In this document: in pieces, positions 36,445 to 49,940 of the stretch
Layout: each line of letters opens with the position of its first letter
Numbering within the stretch: position 1 is the first letter of the stretch
Source of the DNA: Sialis fuliginosa
Lineage: Eukaryota > Arthropoda > Insecta > Megaloptera > Sialidae
DNA length: 64,000 nucleotides
Reading direction: 5' to 3'
Assembly: GCA_961205875.1 (NCBI GenBank)
Contig: OY540813.1
Coordinates: 26,817,001 to 26,881,000 of the forward strand
Made by a program: the position numbers and the translations under genes
The notes under the pieces: generated by a model
Seen by the model: only the letters and a program-made list of their open reading frames with translations
Told to the model about the DNA's origin: nothing
The model's database searches: none

Positions 36445-37168
36445 GGGGAGGTTCTCATCTAGCGACCCAAAAATTACGTGATTTTCGCGATTTTTTTTCT
36501 TATGGATGGAAGTAAATAAAGTAGTCAAGTTTTTTGGTACTTATTAAGTATGTTATTAACTACTTTTACAAATTTTTATGAACAAAAATACCGAATAGTT
36601 TATTAGTTATATGCATTCAAAGATAGTCATCGAAAAAAAAGACACCTCCACGGGCGGCAAGGTAACGCATCCAATTTTGGTCTGAAATCAAAAAATCAAA
36701 GTTTTTTTATAAAATAGAAGACATTTGCTGGATCCTGCACTAAAATCACTAAGAAAAGTTAAAAATCAACAAAATGGCGGACTTGCAAAAAAAAAAATTT
36801 TTTTTTCGCACTTTTTTTGGCTCTAAAAAGTGCTGTAACAATAAAAATAATGATTGTAAAATTATGATTTTAGTTCAAGATCCAGAAAATTTAATTATCT
36901 TTAAAATAAAAAAAAATTCATATCGATATCTATAGTAGTTTTTGAGATATCTTGCCGCCTCAGAAAACATGGTTTCGAGAAATACGCGTTTAAAGTTTTA
37001 GTACAACATGTATATATGTGTGTGTATGTGTGTATATATTGACTATAACTTTAAAAAAAATTGAATTCGGCAAAACGGGTTTCACGAGCGTATTCTACGA
37101 GACATTTGCCAACTTTTTAAGCAAAAAAAAAAGTTGATTTTTTGGTCGTGCTTGATGAGAACCTCCCC
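36445..37168. mobile_element. TTAA-flanked TIR element (piggyBac-like MITE?)
   Basis: GGGGAGGTTCTCATC starts at 36445 and its reverse complement ends at 37168. Both ends abut TTAA (36441-36444 and 37169-37172). The inverted similarity continues through AGCGACC/GGTCG. The 724-bp body has no transposase. A TTAA duplication is typical of piggyBac-type insertion, though the GGGG start is not the common piggyBac terminus, so the superfamily is tentative. The body holds a TG-rich stretch near 37015 and A/T homopolymers. Confidence 0.75.
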
Positions 37169-37184
37169 TTAAGCCAGGATGAAA

Positions 37185-37525
37185 CAGGACGATATTACTT
37201 ACTACTCGCCGTAGAATTTACTTGCTATTTTTAAACTAGCCGCATGTAATTGCGTTAGTTCGTCACTCGCTTTACGCCAGCGAGTAAAGTTCAATATCGG
37301 GCTACTTCAATAGCTACTCGCTCTTATTTTACCTTCTGGCTACTGAAATCGTAGACCAAGTAAAGTAATAATTATCGAAATATCGAGAATAACCGCTCGT
37401 ATGAAAACTGTTTTTGTTGTAACCTTTTGCCGCGCTAAAATAAAACGAACAACACTCGCTGAGCTTTCCTAAACACGCTGACTAGCGCACGAGTTTACAT
37501 GCTAGCGAATAGCTTATAATAATCT
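37185..37525. repeat. GC-richer palindromic block, possible MITE
   Basis: The block directly follows the TTAA element. It carries repeated CTCGC/GCGAG motifs, including the hairpin ACTCGCTTTACGCCAGCGAGT at about 37265. Its ends are loosely inverted (CTACTCGCCGTAGAATTTAC against the reverse complement of GTTTACATGCTAGCGAATAG). No TSD was found. Confidence 0.45.
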
Positions 37526-38766
37526 TGATCTATGTAATCTAAACTTTATCCGGGGGTCGCAAGTTATGAAAAAATAATAATACATTTTTTAAATAACTAC
37601 ACAAATATTAATATGATATTTTTAAATAAAATGCGCGCGTGGAATATATGTAAGTTATTTATGGAACTAAATCCGAATCAATTTATTCCATACGACCCAA
37701 AATGGTCGAGAGTCAATATGTTATTTTAAATATTTCTGTGGTTACGTTATATTCAATGAGCATGCGCATTTATAAAGAGGAATTAGTGTATAATAATTCA
37801 AGGTTCAAGTTAAAAATTAATGGTAACTATATATATATCTTTCTTCCGGTGTATTACAGATTACCCGTATCCGGCTATTTTGATAACGTCTGATAAAAAT
37901 AAAATACAAAAGTAAAAAATATTGTATTTAGATAAAACAGGTTTATTATCTAACAAACTATATATTATGGGTGAGTGCAAACATGGGTTTATGTAATTTC
38001 TTCGAGAGCTTTATTTATATTATTATAACGTGTATTTATTTATATGCATGTATTATTATGGTTATCAGTTAAAGTTAACATGTCTGATAAAGTATCATTT
38101 TTTATTAGCTGTCAGTCTCTAGAAAACTATATAATAACTCCATCTATTATGTAGAAATAAATATGCTTTGATCGTATATGTATTACAACTGATTTAATCA
38201 TCTTTTTTTCGCTATTATAATATTATTTAGAAATGAAAATACCCAAGCAAACCCGTTATTTAATGAAATATATTACTTTATTTAATATAACATAAACCAA
38301 AATATGTCATATGTGAACAAAATACATATGCCAAAAAAGAATTTAATATTTTTTCCCTAAAAGGCACTGACCAACAAAAGAAGCTTTTAACACTACCATT
38401 AATTTTTTAACCGTAATAGTATTCTTTGTGCGAGCATAGTAATGCTTTCAACAATTTACGGATGAAATAACCCAAATTAAAATCTGCCTCATTATACTGC
38501 ACGATTAATTATAATTATTTTAATAATAAAAGTTGACACAAAATTGTGAACCACACAACGAAGAGAGAGGCAGAGGACGAGTGGGAGCGAGAGAGAGAAA
38601 GAATAAACCTATTATTACATTTCCTAAAAGCAAAATAAACCCGAAGCACAGCAATAAATTCTCAACTTCGTTCATGAAAATTACATTAGTATCTCGTACA
38701 GGCTTGTTCCTCATGCCATATATATGAGTAAAAGAAGAGAAATATGTATTTTATTATTATGTGATA
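37526..38766. other. AT-rich sequence, no recognised gene
   Basis: The overlapping frames at 38520-38727 on both strands cover a purine-rich GAGAGAG/GAGGCAGAGG stretch at about 38562-38602 and are compositional. No repeat pair identified. Confidence 0.4.
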
Positions 38767-38768
38767 TA

Positions 38769-39667
38769 CAGTGAGGCCTATATATATTCCTGAGTTACGT
38801 TCCACAAAAATAATGCAATAACCAAACATGCGAATAAGAAATTCGAAATTGGAATAAAATATCGACGAGGTTCAAGCCAAAAGGCGAAACCCTCATAATT
38901 CATTTTTTAAGCCTGATTTTTTTCAATTTTTGAACAATTTTACTTGATGGCCCTAAAATTTTGCGATACACTTGTATTTTTTTACTTTATCAATAAAACC
39001 AACTTAGACAAAACCTTAAATACTATATAAAAATCTCACACTGCAAACATTAAAGTCACTAGAAGTTACCAAAATATTAACAGACAAATAGAACAGTTCT
39101 GGCTTGACGATGCAACATTCTGAAATCGAATTTTTTTTAATACTATTAAAGTAGATCGAGGCAAATAGGATCAATTTTTCTTCAGTGACAAAAAAGTAAT
39201 CAAAAACAAGTTTTATTATTAATTATTAACCTATAGAACTTTAGCTGAAGTTTCATACAATAAAATAATAGAAAAACATAAAAATTATCATTTCACAATG
39301 AAATTCATAACAAAATTCGGGACGAATTGGATGACTGTTTAAAATCTCTTAGAAAATATCGTATTTTTATGTGAGCTGTAAAATTCCTTCATGCATTCAA
39401 ACTCTTTCCGCTTGCATAGCTAGTCAGCACTAAACATTACGCAATATGACTTTAAAAGCGATTTTTTCAGTGCGTAGAGAGAGTACAGAGGTGACTCATA
39501 TAAAAAATATGTAGAAACAATCCAAAACGATCTCAAAACTTCTTTGGTCATATTCGCAATCGATCTCGCCTACATATTATTATGTATGATATAAAATGTG
39601 ACCACAAATATGCACTTCTAACCCACAATTTCGGGATGCAAAAACCACAAATAAGGAAGTTTAAGTG
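38769..39667. mobile_element. Possible pogo/Tigger-like non-autonomous element
   Basis: TA|CAGTGAGGCC at 38767-38769 and the right-side AAACCACAAATAAGGAAGTT…GTG|TA (TA at 39668-39669) resemble the start and the complemented end of Tigger-type ends (CAGT…CC, then CTTATTTGTGGTTTTTGCAT on the reverse strand). Inverted similarity between the two ends is weak, so this rests mainly on recalled end patterns. No transposase frame is visible. Confidence 0.35.
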
Positions 39668-39669
39668 TA

Positions 39670-40705
39670 ATGTCAATGTCATATTTTAATAAATACATCA
39701 TTCGGTGTATATTAATGTTGTAAAAAATATATAATGTTAATAATTGTAAACCATATCAGATATTACACTTAACCGCAATTTTTATGAAATTTTATTGATG
39801 ATAAAAATACTTTATCGCGGTTTCCTAATGTAGATATATATATAGACGTGTGTTTTATACAGGGTAGTATCTAGAAATATTGGATACAATAATGTTTACA
39901 ATTTTCAAATGATTACTTCATTTAATTATGGTATTATTGATTAATTTTACTGGGATGTGTTGGATTGGAAAAGCATTTTAAGCTATAAAGTTTTATTATA
40001 TTAGTTTGTCAAAAAAATCCAGTACAATAAATATGGAAGTATAACAAAAATTGTATCAAATATGTCGATATAATAAATGAAAACATAAACATAGAGAGAA
40101 ATGGTGTACCTTGAAAATCCAGACCAACCTTTTTACAAATTACACCTTCGTAAAATAGTTTGAAATCACTTGTTTTTATTTTACACTTTATTCTGTGAGC
40201 TTTAACTTAAATTAGACAATGTAAAACATGTTTTACGACGTGCAAGAGGTAGATGGCTTTTATATTGGATCGTAAAGCTTGGATATATGACGCAAACAAT
40301 GTGTAGGGGACTCGACTATTCCCCGCTCGAAAATATGTTGCTATTGTAAAAAAATATGTGCAATAATACAACAAACATTATATTGTTGTTATGTTTAATG
40401 CCCGTGGTGGATTGAAAAAAGTGTTTTGTAACAAAGTTATAGTCTTTATTGAGAAAAATATGTGAAACTTGGATTTATAATTTATTTCCAACTGAAACTT
40501 TTTTATTTTTAGATTTTATCACTAAAAAGCAGTGTTGGCAACCGAAAAAAATTTACGGTTACATGTATTTATTTGTTCGATGCAATTACATAACGTAAAA
40601 AATAAAATGTGACGTTACTCATACATATCGTTAGAATTTTTTTGGTACTTTCTTCGTCAAAGCTCAAAAATGTTCATGTTTAATCACTTATATATTTTTA
40701 TTTTA
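39670..40705. other. AT-rich sequence, nothing recognised
   Basis: No gene or repeat pair identified. Confidence 0.4.
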
Positions 40706-41536
40706 CTACTAGCTGGGCCCACGCGGCTTCGCTCGCGTAGACTACGGAATTATTGTTTAGGATTTTTGAAAAATATAGTTTAATTAATTAAGTACAAACA
40801 CGATTAGTTATTATTGTAATAATAATTTATCAATACCTAAATTACCTAACAAAAACGAATCAGAAGAAAAAAGTACAAATAATTTGTGTTCTGTTTAAAT
40901 TTAAATGTTAATTATTGAAAACAAAATAAACACAAACGATCAGCCGAGGGACTCCGAATATCTACCGAGCGTACGCGAATCCAGTCTGATGTACTCGCTT
41001 CGATGCGGCACGACACCATACATTTAAGATGTTACCTTTATAAATATATTTTAAGATATTTTCTAAACTATACGACCAAATTGGATGCTGTAAAGGGCAA
41101 ACTATATCTACATTAAGTGCTTATGACGATGAAATCATTTATTTCGATATGGATTAATGTTTTGCAGGTCATAAGTCCATGTAAACAGAACCCAAATATT
41201 TTATGTTTTTTTTGTAACATAAAAGCAGTCATTGTGGCTAAAATATAAAAGTTAGACATATGGTGTCGCGGACTTAATTGAAGAACTTTTGATTCTACAC
41301 AATTCTTTATTACATTATTTTGTTCTATATTGAACGGTTTAGGCAGCGTATTACAAAACAGCGCGCCGACGGCAAAAATTTTTCCGACTTGATTTACTAT
41401 TATTGTCACTGCTTAGTTGTTATGTTATCTAACCTAAAAAAATATAGCCTATAACCTGGCCAGAGAACGTACCTATGAATTAAAAAAAAAACACATCAAT
41501 CGGATAAGTGGTTCTCGAGTGATAAGGTAACTAACG

Positions 41537-41570
<34 letters not shown>

Positions 41571-41601
41571 GAGACGTTGAGCTTTATATATATTAAGGAT
41601 T
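40706..41601 (+). repeat. Arthropod-type dispersed repeat with GACA tail
   Basis: The unit starts TACTAGCTGGGCCCACGCGG and CTTCGCTCGCGTAG and ends with a run of GACA units (about 41535-41570), followed by TTTATATATATTAAGGATT. Units with a CGGCTTCGCTCGCGT-like head, a TGGTTCTCGAGTGATAAG-type block and a GACA tail are common in arthropod genomes, but their class (SINE-like or DNA element) is not clear to me. A 98-codon minus-strand frame (41113-41409) lies in its body and is not recognised. Related tails appear reversed near 6100 and near 21570. Confidence 0.6.
41535..41572. repeat. GACA microsatellite
   Basis: About eight GACA units form the tail of the preceding repeat. Confidence 0.85.
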
Positions 41602-42724
41602 ACACGGAAAAAAATATTTCATAACAATCACTCAATTTTTAAAGAATTATTACTATTTGATTCAGTATTCTTAAAACGGGAGACAATTTTGTAATTCTTC
41701 CATATTAATGACAATATACATAGATTGTAAAGAATCTGGTGAAGTTTTATTATGCGGTATCTTAAAATTAAACGTTGTATTGTATACTTATAAAAAATAT
41801 TTGTTGAGACAAGTCTACCTATCTTTGTTCAGCAATGGACTGTATGGACACATCTCTCTCTCTCTCTCTCATACACACACACACAGACACATCCACACTA
41901 TCCTCACTATGTATATAGTTGCACTGATGGTGGAGGATCTGTAACAAAATTCATATAAATAGGTATGTATACTTTAATAACTTCCCATTTATTTCGTTTT
42001 TCTAAGATGTTCTACTTACAAAAAGCAAACTGAAAACACAGTACTGACAAGAGTTAACTTGCGTTTATTTCTATACATTGCTAGGCCACGTGTTACAAAA
42101 ATTACAATATGAATAGTAATTTTTGCGTGCAGGATCGAAATCTATATTATTAGTATAGTTTAATTTGTTATACCAATAAAAAATATACTATTAATATAAT
42201 TAATTCTACACAGTCGTAGTATTTATTATATTGTCTTTTAATTAAAATTTAAGTATCGAATAGAAAAATATACTAACAATTGAAATGAAATAATTTGTAT
42301 AGCACTTAACAAATAATTCAACTTAAGAACAATCAGTTGAATAAATTATGTAAATGATATTTACGAATATAGTAAAAATTGCGTATTATAAAAATTACAT
42401 TGGAGATTGTAAAAGTTACGAATTGACAGTACATGTTAGAACTGTATTTTTTGATACAAAATTGAAATATTTAATCGGCAACTTTAATTTTTATTAAAAA
42501 ATCGACTTCATTTTTCTCCGTGTACTAATAATTTACTTTATTTATTTTAGAAAAATAGATTTTTATTTCGTATAATAAACGTTATTGTACCATAATAGAA
42601 ATATACTGTAAAGTTAACCAACACTGGTAAAAAAATAGATTATATGAAAACTATGTAAAAGTAAGTTGAATACCACTGTTTTAAATTCCTATAGAGAATA
42701 TCACAGAATTTATACCTCGTGCAT
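41602..42724. other. AT-rich sequence with TC/CA microsatellite
   Basis: A TC run passes into a CA run at about 41852-41886. Part of a 78-codon frame lies over it and is not a gene. Nothing else recognised. Confidence 0.45.
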
Positions 42725-42729
42725 AGTAC

Positions 42730-42772
42730 TTGTTAGTTAACAAATTTTGTTTGCTCCTTTATAATACATGAC
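42730..42772. mobile_element. Fragment of the Harbinger-like MITE
   Basis: GTTTGCTCCTTTATAATACA followed by TGACATAA matches the right end of the elements at 8150-8344 and 25602-25922 (CTCCTTTATAATACCGGACA plus TAA). The left half is missing. Confidence 0.55.
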
Positions 42773-45700
42773 ATAAATAAATAGATATTATATTGATATC
42801 TACTTGTAAGCGGGTTGAGTTAGTATCTACTGATAATAAATTAATAATTTCTAATATATATTAATGATCCTCTTCTGATATGACGTGTCAAGCTCTCATT
42901 AAAGCTCGACACAAATTACGTAAATATGAAGCAAAATTAATGAAAACTAATAAAAATGTTAAAGACGCGCCATCAGTGTTTCCATTACATTGAAAATGTA
43001 ACATTATTTATATATATATTTTGTACGGAACTTCTACAAAACTCAATTCAAAAATTGTATGAATATTTCATAACGCACCGAAATTACGAAAATAAAAACA
43101 CGATAAACATCAAATAAAACTCTGAAAAAATACCATTTTCATATGTATGTAAAACAATATTTGCATTTCATAAATGGAAAAAATAATATTTCCATCGTAA
43201 AAATGGGGACGAAAACCGGTCTTTTATGGCATAGAGTTCTGAATAAAACATGACATAAAATAATATTTACTTAACAATTTTTAAATATATTTAAATTAGT
43301 TAAATCAACAAAATCTAACCGTAATTTTTGTTTGTGTAAGTATATGCGTATATGCATGTTTCTGTGTATTAGTGTGAACATGTATTAAACCACATACTGT
43401 ATATTTTTGTGTTTTGTGTGCACAATAATTATTAAATGAAATAACAGCCTACATCTTCAATTTTTTGTAATCTAATTTTCTTTTTAAAATAAATTAAATA
43501 ACGAATTTTGACTTGAAAATAATTATTATTATATAATTACAATAGGCACTGGGTATTGTGTATATTGATTAATATAATCCTATTATATGTATATTTCATC
43601 GGTTCTTAGAATTACGTTACCAATTATATTATCATCAAAAATTCACTTTGCTCTTATATTTTGAAACGTATTAACAAAGATATATTCCATCGTAAATAAA
43701 ATCACTATCACTAAATACCCAGTATTTATGATCAAACCCTTTTATTTAATTTTCTATTGTATAAGTTATCTACTGTGTAGTCATTTTTATTTAAATATTG
43801 ATAATTTGGTATTATCGGTTAATAGAATCGTCTCTAATTAGACTGAAACTCATGATGATTACAATAATTGTAACTTGTCTTTGTTTTATATTAGTTTATG
43901 TCATGACAATATGTCTTACTTACTATACTAAAAATAAAGATATTTGAAAGAAATCAATGAGATCATATTTAAAGTTGCCAATAAATGAATTAAGACGAAA
44001 CACCTCTAGTTTCAAAAACACATTCTCTGTGAATATTACATGTATTTTAGTCGAATATATTTTTAAACACATTTTTAATATACGAAAGAGATATTGGCGT
44101 AGGACGGTTTCATAAACATAATATAATGTAAACATTTTTGTGATATATTATGATATTGCTTACATTTTTATTTTGAGATTAACTTCGCTAAGTTTGCTTT
44201 GAAAGCTCGTTTATATTTAATATGTAATATATGGGAAAACTTCACAATGGAACAAATCGGCTCAGGGGAGTTTCGCCTCTAAACTTGCGTATTTAATATC
44301 CTTCCAACGCTTTCAGGTGTAAATAATTCGTAGTCTAGAGTTGTAAAGGCCATATTTGCAAATTCCATCCTCTTTTGTATAGAGCTTGTTTGTTTTCATA
44401 TCTAAATTATGGCAATAATTTCAAAGTAAGTAAACAATCTATAAAACGCGATTCTTTCCCTTTACCTCTCGCCCTCTTTAATATCTCAATGTATTCAGTG
44501 TTACCTACCCCCTAACTTCTTTAAACTGATTGCAAGGTAACGAACCTTACTATGCCTTTTCATTGAAAATAATTTATATATATTTATGGTTTTAACTAAT
44601 TAATTAAATTTGCATTTACCTGTTCTCTCTATATTAATATTTGAATGTTTTTTTTATGAAATATATTTTTGATTTTAAAACTTTTTTTAATTTAAAATAA
44701 AGTAACGCTAACATTTTCATACTAACGTTACATTACAATTTCTTTTAATGGTATAAATTACAATCAAAAAAATAAGTATTTTAGTTAGTTTTTTTTATGT
44801 ATATTTTCGATTAGGAATGTAATCCAATTTTATTGCACGATAAATTAATGTAATATCTTGATAACAAAAACGAATAAAAGTTTAATTCAGCAATTTTTCT
44901 GTACATGAAATAAGTGTATAATAACTTCATAAATTTCAATATAAACAAAAAGTCCACAAATCTAAACTTTTTGAATCAAAGTTATTAGTTATGTAAACCA
45001 ACTTCTTGAACAATCTTTATGCATTATAAATGTTTCGAGTGAATATAACTGCGGTAATTTATAGTCAAAGTTAGAGCTTTTAGAGAAGCAATACTATGCC
45101 ATTATTATTCAGTTTCATCTTCATACCCACCCCATTCTTACTCCTTGTGTTTCTTTCATCTTCTCCTACTATATTCCTCTACCCTTTCTTCGTCACACAT
45201 ACATACATATATATATAGATACAGTGGTGTCACATATGTATATATGGCAACTTCATTTTATTAGATATTCACCATTATAATTAATTTTATTATAATAATT
45301 ACAATTTATTTCGTCAATTTTTTAAATTTGATAGTTGCATACAATTTGTCTGTAACACTGTTATAAAAAAATATTATTTCATTTGATTTTTCCATTTTTA
45401 TGTATTTAATATTTCTGCTGAACCGATTTTTGACTGTTAGAAAACCTAATATCCTAGAATTATTTAAAATTATATAATAACTGATTTAATGCAGGCCCGT
45501 ATTAAGAAAAGTGTACAAATTTGCTGTTATAAATAAATATATATAAAAAGAAAATCATTATTGAAGTAATTAAACCAACATGTACGAGTATAATAGACAA
45601 TTAGATCAGACAAAACAATTGATAAGATGTCAAACTGGTTTTGAACTACAAATGAGTAAAGCTGCGAGGAAATTCTAGTTTATTATAAAGATAATTACTT

Positions 45701-48066
45701 ATATTTCTATATTTTTCCTAAGATTGAAAAAATATTTTTCTTTAAAAAAAATAATTCTTTTTATATCCACAGCTTTTGCAAATAAATAAAAATCAGTAAC
45801 GCCACCACTGAGAGCTTTCATATACACATACAAGTACATCTATTACAAACACATGAACACTTTGGTGCATGTACATTACACATACAGCGACGCGAAGATC
45901 TCTTGGAACAAAACAATAGATGAATACAATGGCTGGTACATTCGTCGACTGTTGGGGATCAATAACATATTATAAATGTGTGTTCTATTCAAATTGATCA
46001 ATAGAAAGAGTGAGTGTGTGAGAGAGATGAGCGTACTTTAAACTCGCAAAGGGGAGATGAAAATTAGTTTACTATATATCCCTCTTTTATTGTTGAAAAT
46101 AGTTTTAAATTCCGTGGATTTTTATATTCAATATCAGCAATGTAGGGATTTTTTAATATAAAGTTTCACATTGAAATTGGGTCATATTAAAATCATTTTA
46201 TTAGTTTCTGATGTGACTATAAATAATTTTAAACTGTAAAGTATTTGGCAGTTAATTGAAATTTTTTCAGAGTTACTCTTTTAAAATTAAAATATCATAA
46301 TAATTACTATAATAACAAAATAAAAGATTGCTACAATTAATAATAGATATTATATTAATTATAATTTAGATTAGAAAATAATTAGAAATTATTTTCTCAT
46401 GGAAAGCAAACGCTAGATGACACGTTGCGTCATTTCATCTGCACCTGATTATTAAATACCAAGTACCGTTACTCGTAGCGGGACGTTAAACAAATCTACG
46501 CCCTTTAGACCTGTGGTTCTAAAAAGCTATAGTCAAAAATGTCTTTTAGCAAGTTTCCAAGTTTGAAATATGTTATAGTGACTTTTGGTTATTGGATAGA
46601 AGTCGTGTTTATGTATGATTCAATTTTTATTACGATTTCAATGATTAGTACCTAATGTCACCATAATAATAATAATATTTTAAGATATAAAAAATATTCA
46701 CAAAAAGTAGTACATTCGAGTATTTTGTTTTTTAAGCTGGAGGTCAAAAGTTATTTGAGAACTGCATTAATCCAACATTTAATGAATGTATTTATTCCGT
46801 TTAGAAAATACTCTTCTTTTTTTCCTTCAGATGCGAAAGATCGTGTGCTATAAATATTATTATTTTTACTATTTTTAACTTTCATCGTTATGATGTTTAT
46901 ATTTGTACATCCGGTAGTAAATTATATCTACATTTTTTGTGTCACTAATATCGTAGTTACATAAAATGCATATTTATAATTTCTAATAACTTTTCTTTAG
47001 TTGCATCTTGACTTTAACACCTTATTATCCAAGATTTGAAACATCGGGTATTTTTTTCAAAAACAGCTTAACATTTTTATTCAGCAAGAAAGCATCTTTC
47101 CAAAAAATGTAAAAATAGTAAAATAAAAAAAAATACAGTTGATTGATTCATATATGTCATCAAAAACATGGCGAAAAACCCTGAAAAATGATCTCAGATC
47201 TCTAAATTGAGCCGTTTATGGAAAAATTACCTTGCTCTTCGAAGCTGAAATGGCCTGTATATAAAATGAAATATTTAACTCAATTCATAAAAAAACCTTA
47301 AAATATGGATATAAAGATTAATTAAGAGGATACTTAATTAATTAAAATTATCGTACAGAATTATCATTAATAAAAAAGAGCAAAAAATAGTAACCATCTC
47401 ACATAAATTAATAATGAAAATTGTTAAAACAAATTTAAATGACATAATTGTTTTAAAGTGGGACAATTCATAATGAAGAGTTATTCGTACAATATGAATA
47501 TTAATACTTCCTCAATGACCTTTGCTTGACCTTCATGCTTGTATCCTCCTTAACCCTTTTAGTAAACTTTCAACGGGTAATTTAATCCATATTGTTATTT
47601 ATGCCTCATTAATTTGATTTTTTTCATTTGAAAATGACTGCTACTTTCATCCTAAAAATAAATTAAAATGAAACATACTTATAATAAATATAATTTATTT
47701 ATATACGTTGGTACCGCTTATTGATTATTGATATTAGGTACACAATTGTATAATGACATTTTAAGTATCTTCATTATAGTCACATTAACTCACCATTTAT
47801 ATTTATTTATTTATCTTTAAAATTAAAGTTTCTACAATAACTTTTATAACATTCGTAACATCTGTAATATGAAAATAAAGACAATCTGAGCTATGCATGT
47901 ACTTAAGTACTTTACTTAACACAATACACGTAAATAAGTATACATACAAACATGTCCTTAAATACTTTTTCAAAAATAGCAATTTTTACTTGTATATATA
48001 ATATATGTATTGAAAAGTAATTGTACTTATGTAGGTACTTTTATATTATGCATCAAAATTTAACTC
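42773..48066. other. AT-rich, mostly unique sequence
   Basis: No gene is identified. Less AT-rich pieces occur near 44240-44360 (CTCAGGGGAGTTTCGCCTC), 45830-46030 (CA- and GA-rich) and 46420-46530 (GTTACTCGTAGCGGGACGTT). None gives a frame or structure I can name. A strong 3' splice-like sequence (TTTTTTTCCTTCAG at 46829) is not followed by a good 5' site. Confidence 0.4.
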
Positions 48067-48650
48067 AAATTATAATAATTCGAGCAAGACATACACGACT
48101 GTATGCCATAAGGGTTCCGAAGTACGTACTACGTGGAATGTTTGGAACCACTTACAAGTGCATTTTTAAGTTACAAAAATATATAAAAAAGTGTAAAGTT
48201 CTACTAATTTAGATCTATATTTTGACACCCCACTTGCCTAGATATCAAAATAAAAAATTATATGACGCCCCTCCCTATAATTCCAAAATTTAAAAATAAA
48301 GTACTGCTTTTAACTCCCTACATGCGCCATTTTTAAGTTAAAAAAAATATGGTCAAATTCTACTAATTAAGATGTACATTTTGACATGCCACATGTCTTG
48401 GGATACAATTTTTTTTACAAAGGGTCAAATTCCGCTTGTTTGGTTATACATTTTAACGTGCCACATGCCTTGGTATCAAAAAATAATTTTTTTTACCTAG
48501 CTTTAGCTTCTTATTGCCCCCCCTGAAAAATTATTTATTCAATAAATTTGTACATATTTTACTAGAGGGTGTCATTTTACATGTTCAGTAAAAATTTCAA
48601 GTTTCTAGTGAGATTAATAGGGTTTCTTTGGAACCCTAAAAAGTACTTAT
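48067..48650 (+). repeat. Dispersed repeat with internal tandem units, copy 1
   Basis: The sequence around CGACTGTATGCCATAAGGGT is repeated in inverted orientation at 50150-50353. Inside, a unit containing TACATTTTGACATGCCACAT (or GACACCCCACTTGCC) occurs three times with decay. The right end, TTTGGAACCCTAAAAAG, is inverted to the left GGGTTCCGAAG, so this may be a TIR element. A 63-codon frame over its start is not a gene. Confidence 0.6.
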
Positions 48651-49940
48651 GTTTGTATAATTTTGTATAAAGGACTTGTATACGTACATACATAAGTCAG
48701 TTCATGAAATACAGTTTCGTTTTAATACATTTAAAATACTCCATAAAACAATATCGATCGTAACTTTAATATATACCAAACACAAAAATATATTATATCA
48801 TTTGTATAAGAAAATTAAAATAAAGATCTGAAATAAAATACAAACTTGAGCAATGAAAACAAGATTTGTGCAGCCGTTGGTTTTATTACACGACCCTCCT
48901 ATAAAGAAATACATAAAATTTTGTTTTGTTTACTGATTTTGATTGGCTGGCACATTACGCGTTTTGCTGTTTATAAAATGTATGAATTACATTAGTAATT
49001 AAGATCGATGTGATAAAACAGTAACATTTTTTTTATTCTTTTTATTGCACGTAATTAACGGTTTATTGCATGTAGCACAAATGACACGCTTGATAATGAA
49101 AAGTGAATTTTCATATTTGTTTTAAGTTATGTTGATAACAGTAAATTTAAAAAATATATATTTTGTTAACTGAACTGTCAACTAATTAAAATTATTAATT
49201 ATTTAAATTGATAAATATACATTGGTCAATTAATAGAGCTTGATGATTCAGCAATCGAAATGCTTAACTCACATAATAAATTATACTATTCGGAAAAAAT
49301 TGTTTCATTTGTAAATCCCCCTCCCCTTTCTTCCAAAAAATGACTATCACTTTGTCAATTAACTTTGAGTTCATCTCTGTTTCACCGTCACGTATTTCTT
49401 CAATTATTACGTGTCAAGTAATAAGGCATCAACAACTAAATGCCGTTTTTAATAGACATGTAAATTACTTCGTAATATTATATCAAGCATAAATATTCTC
49501 GACCAATCATTAAAATATTAATACAAAATAATAATATAATAAACGAGCCATAAAATCTTTAGCAATGACCGTTTCTGTCAATGGTTATGTTTACAATCCA
49601 TTGAGAAGTTTCTCAGTCCTATCCGGTGACCAAATTGACCCATTAATTAGCCCAGTTGATGTTGTTTAAAGAGACTTGATGTTGAAATACATGTATGACA
49701 TCACACAGCCTGGTTTTATATTACACTCTTATTAATAATATAAAATTCCATGTCGAAGTTAAAACAAACATCTCTGTTATTAGTTGTCCGAATGTTTTTC
49801 CTTTTATCGACCTATTTATTCTTTTCTGTCTTCAAAAGATCAGATTATTAAAGTAAATAAATTAGGTTCTTCATTAAACAAGATATACAATTGTGTTGTT
49901 TTAACAAAACATATATTATATATTAAAATACTACTACAAA
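48651..49940. other. AT-rich sequence, nothing recognised
   Basis: No gene or repeat pair seen. The 61-codon frame at 49784-49969 is not recognised. Confidence 0.4.

Noticed and set aside
41113-41409. 98-codon minus-strand frame
   Set aside because: It lies wholly within the GACA-tailed dispersed repeat and has no transposase or reverse transcriptase signature that I can see.
44240-44360. Possible promoter or structured RNA in a less AT-rich stretch
   Set aside because: No core promoter motifs or stable stem could be identified by eye.
46815-46910. Strong 3' splice-like tract TTTTTTTCCTTCAG followed by ATGCGAAAG
   Set aside because: No good 5' splice site follows within a plausible exon length while a frame stays open.
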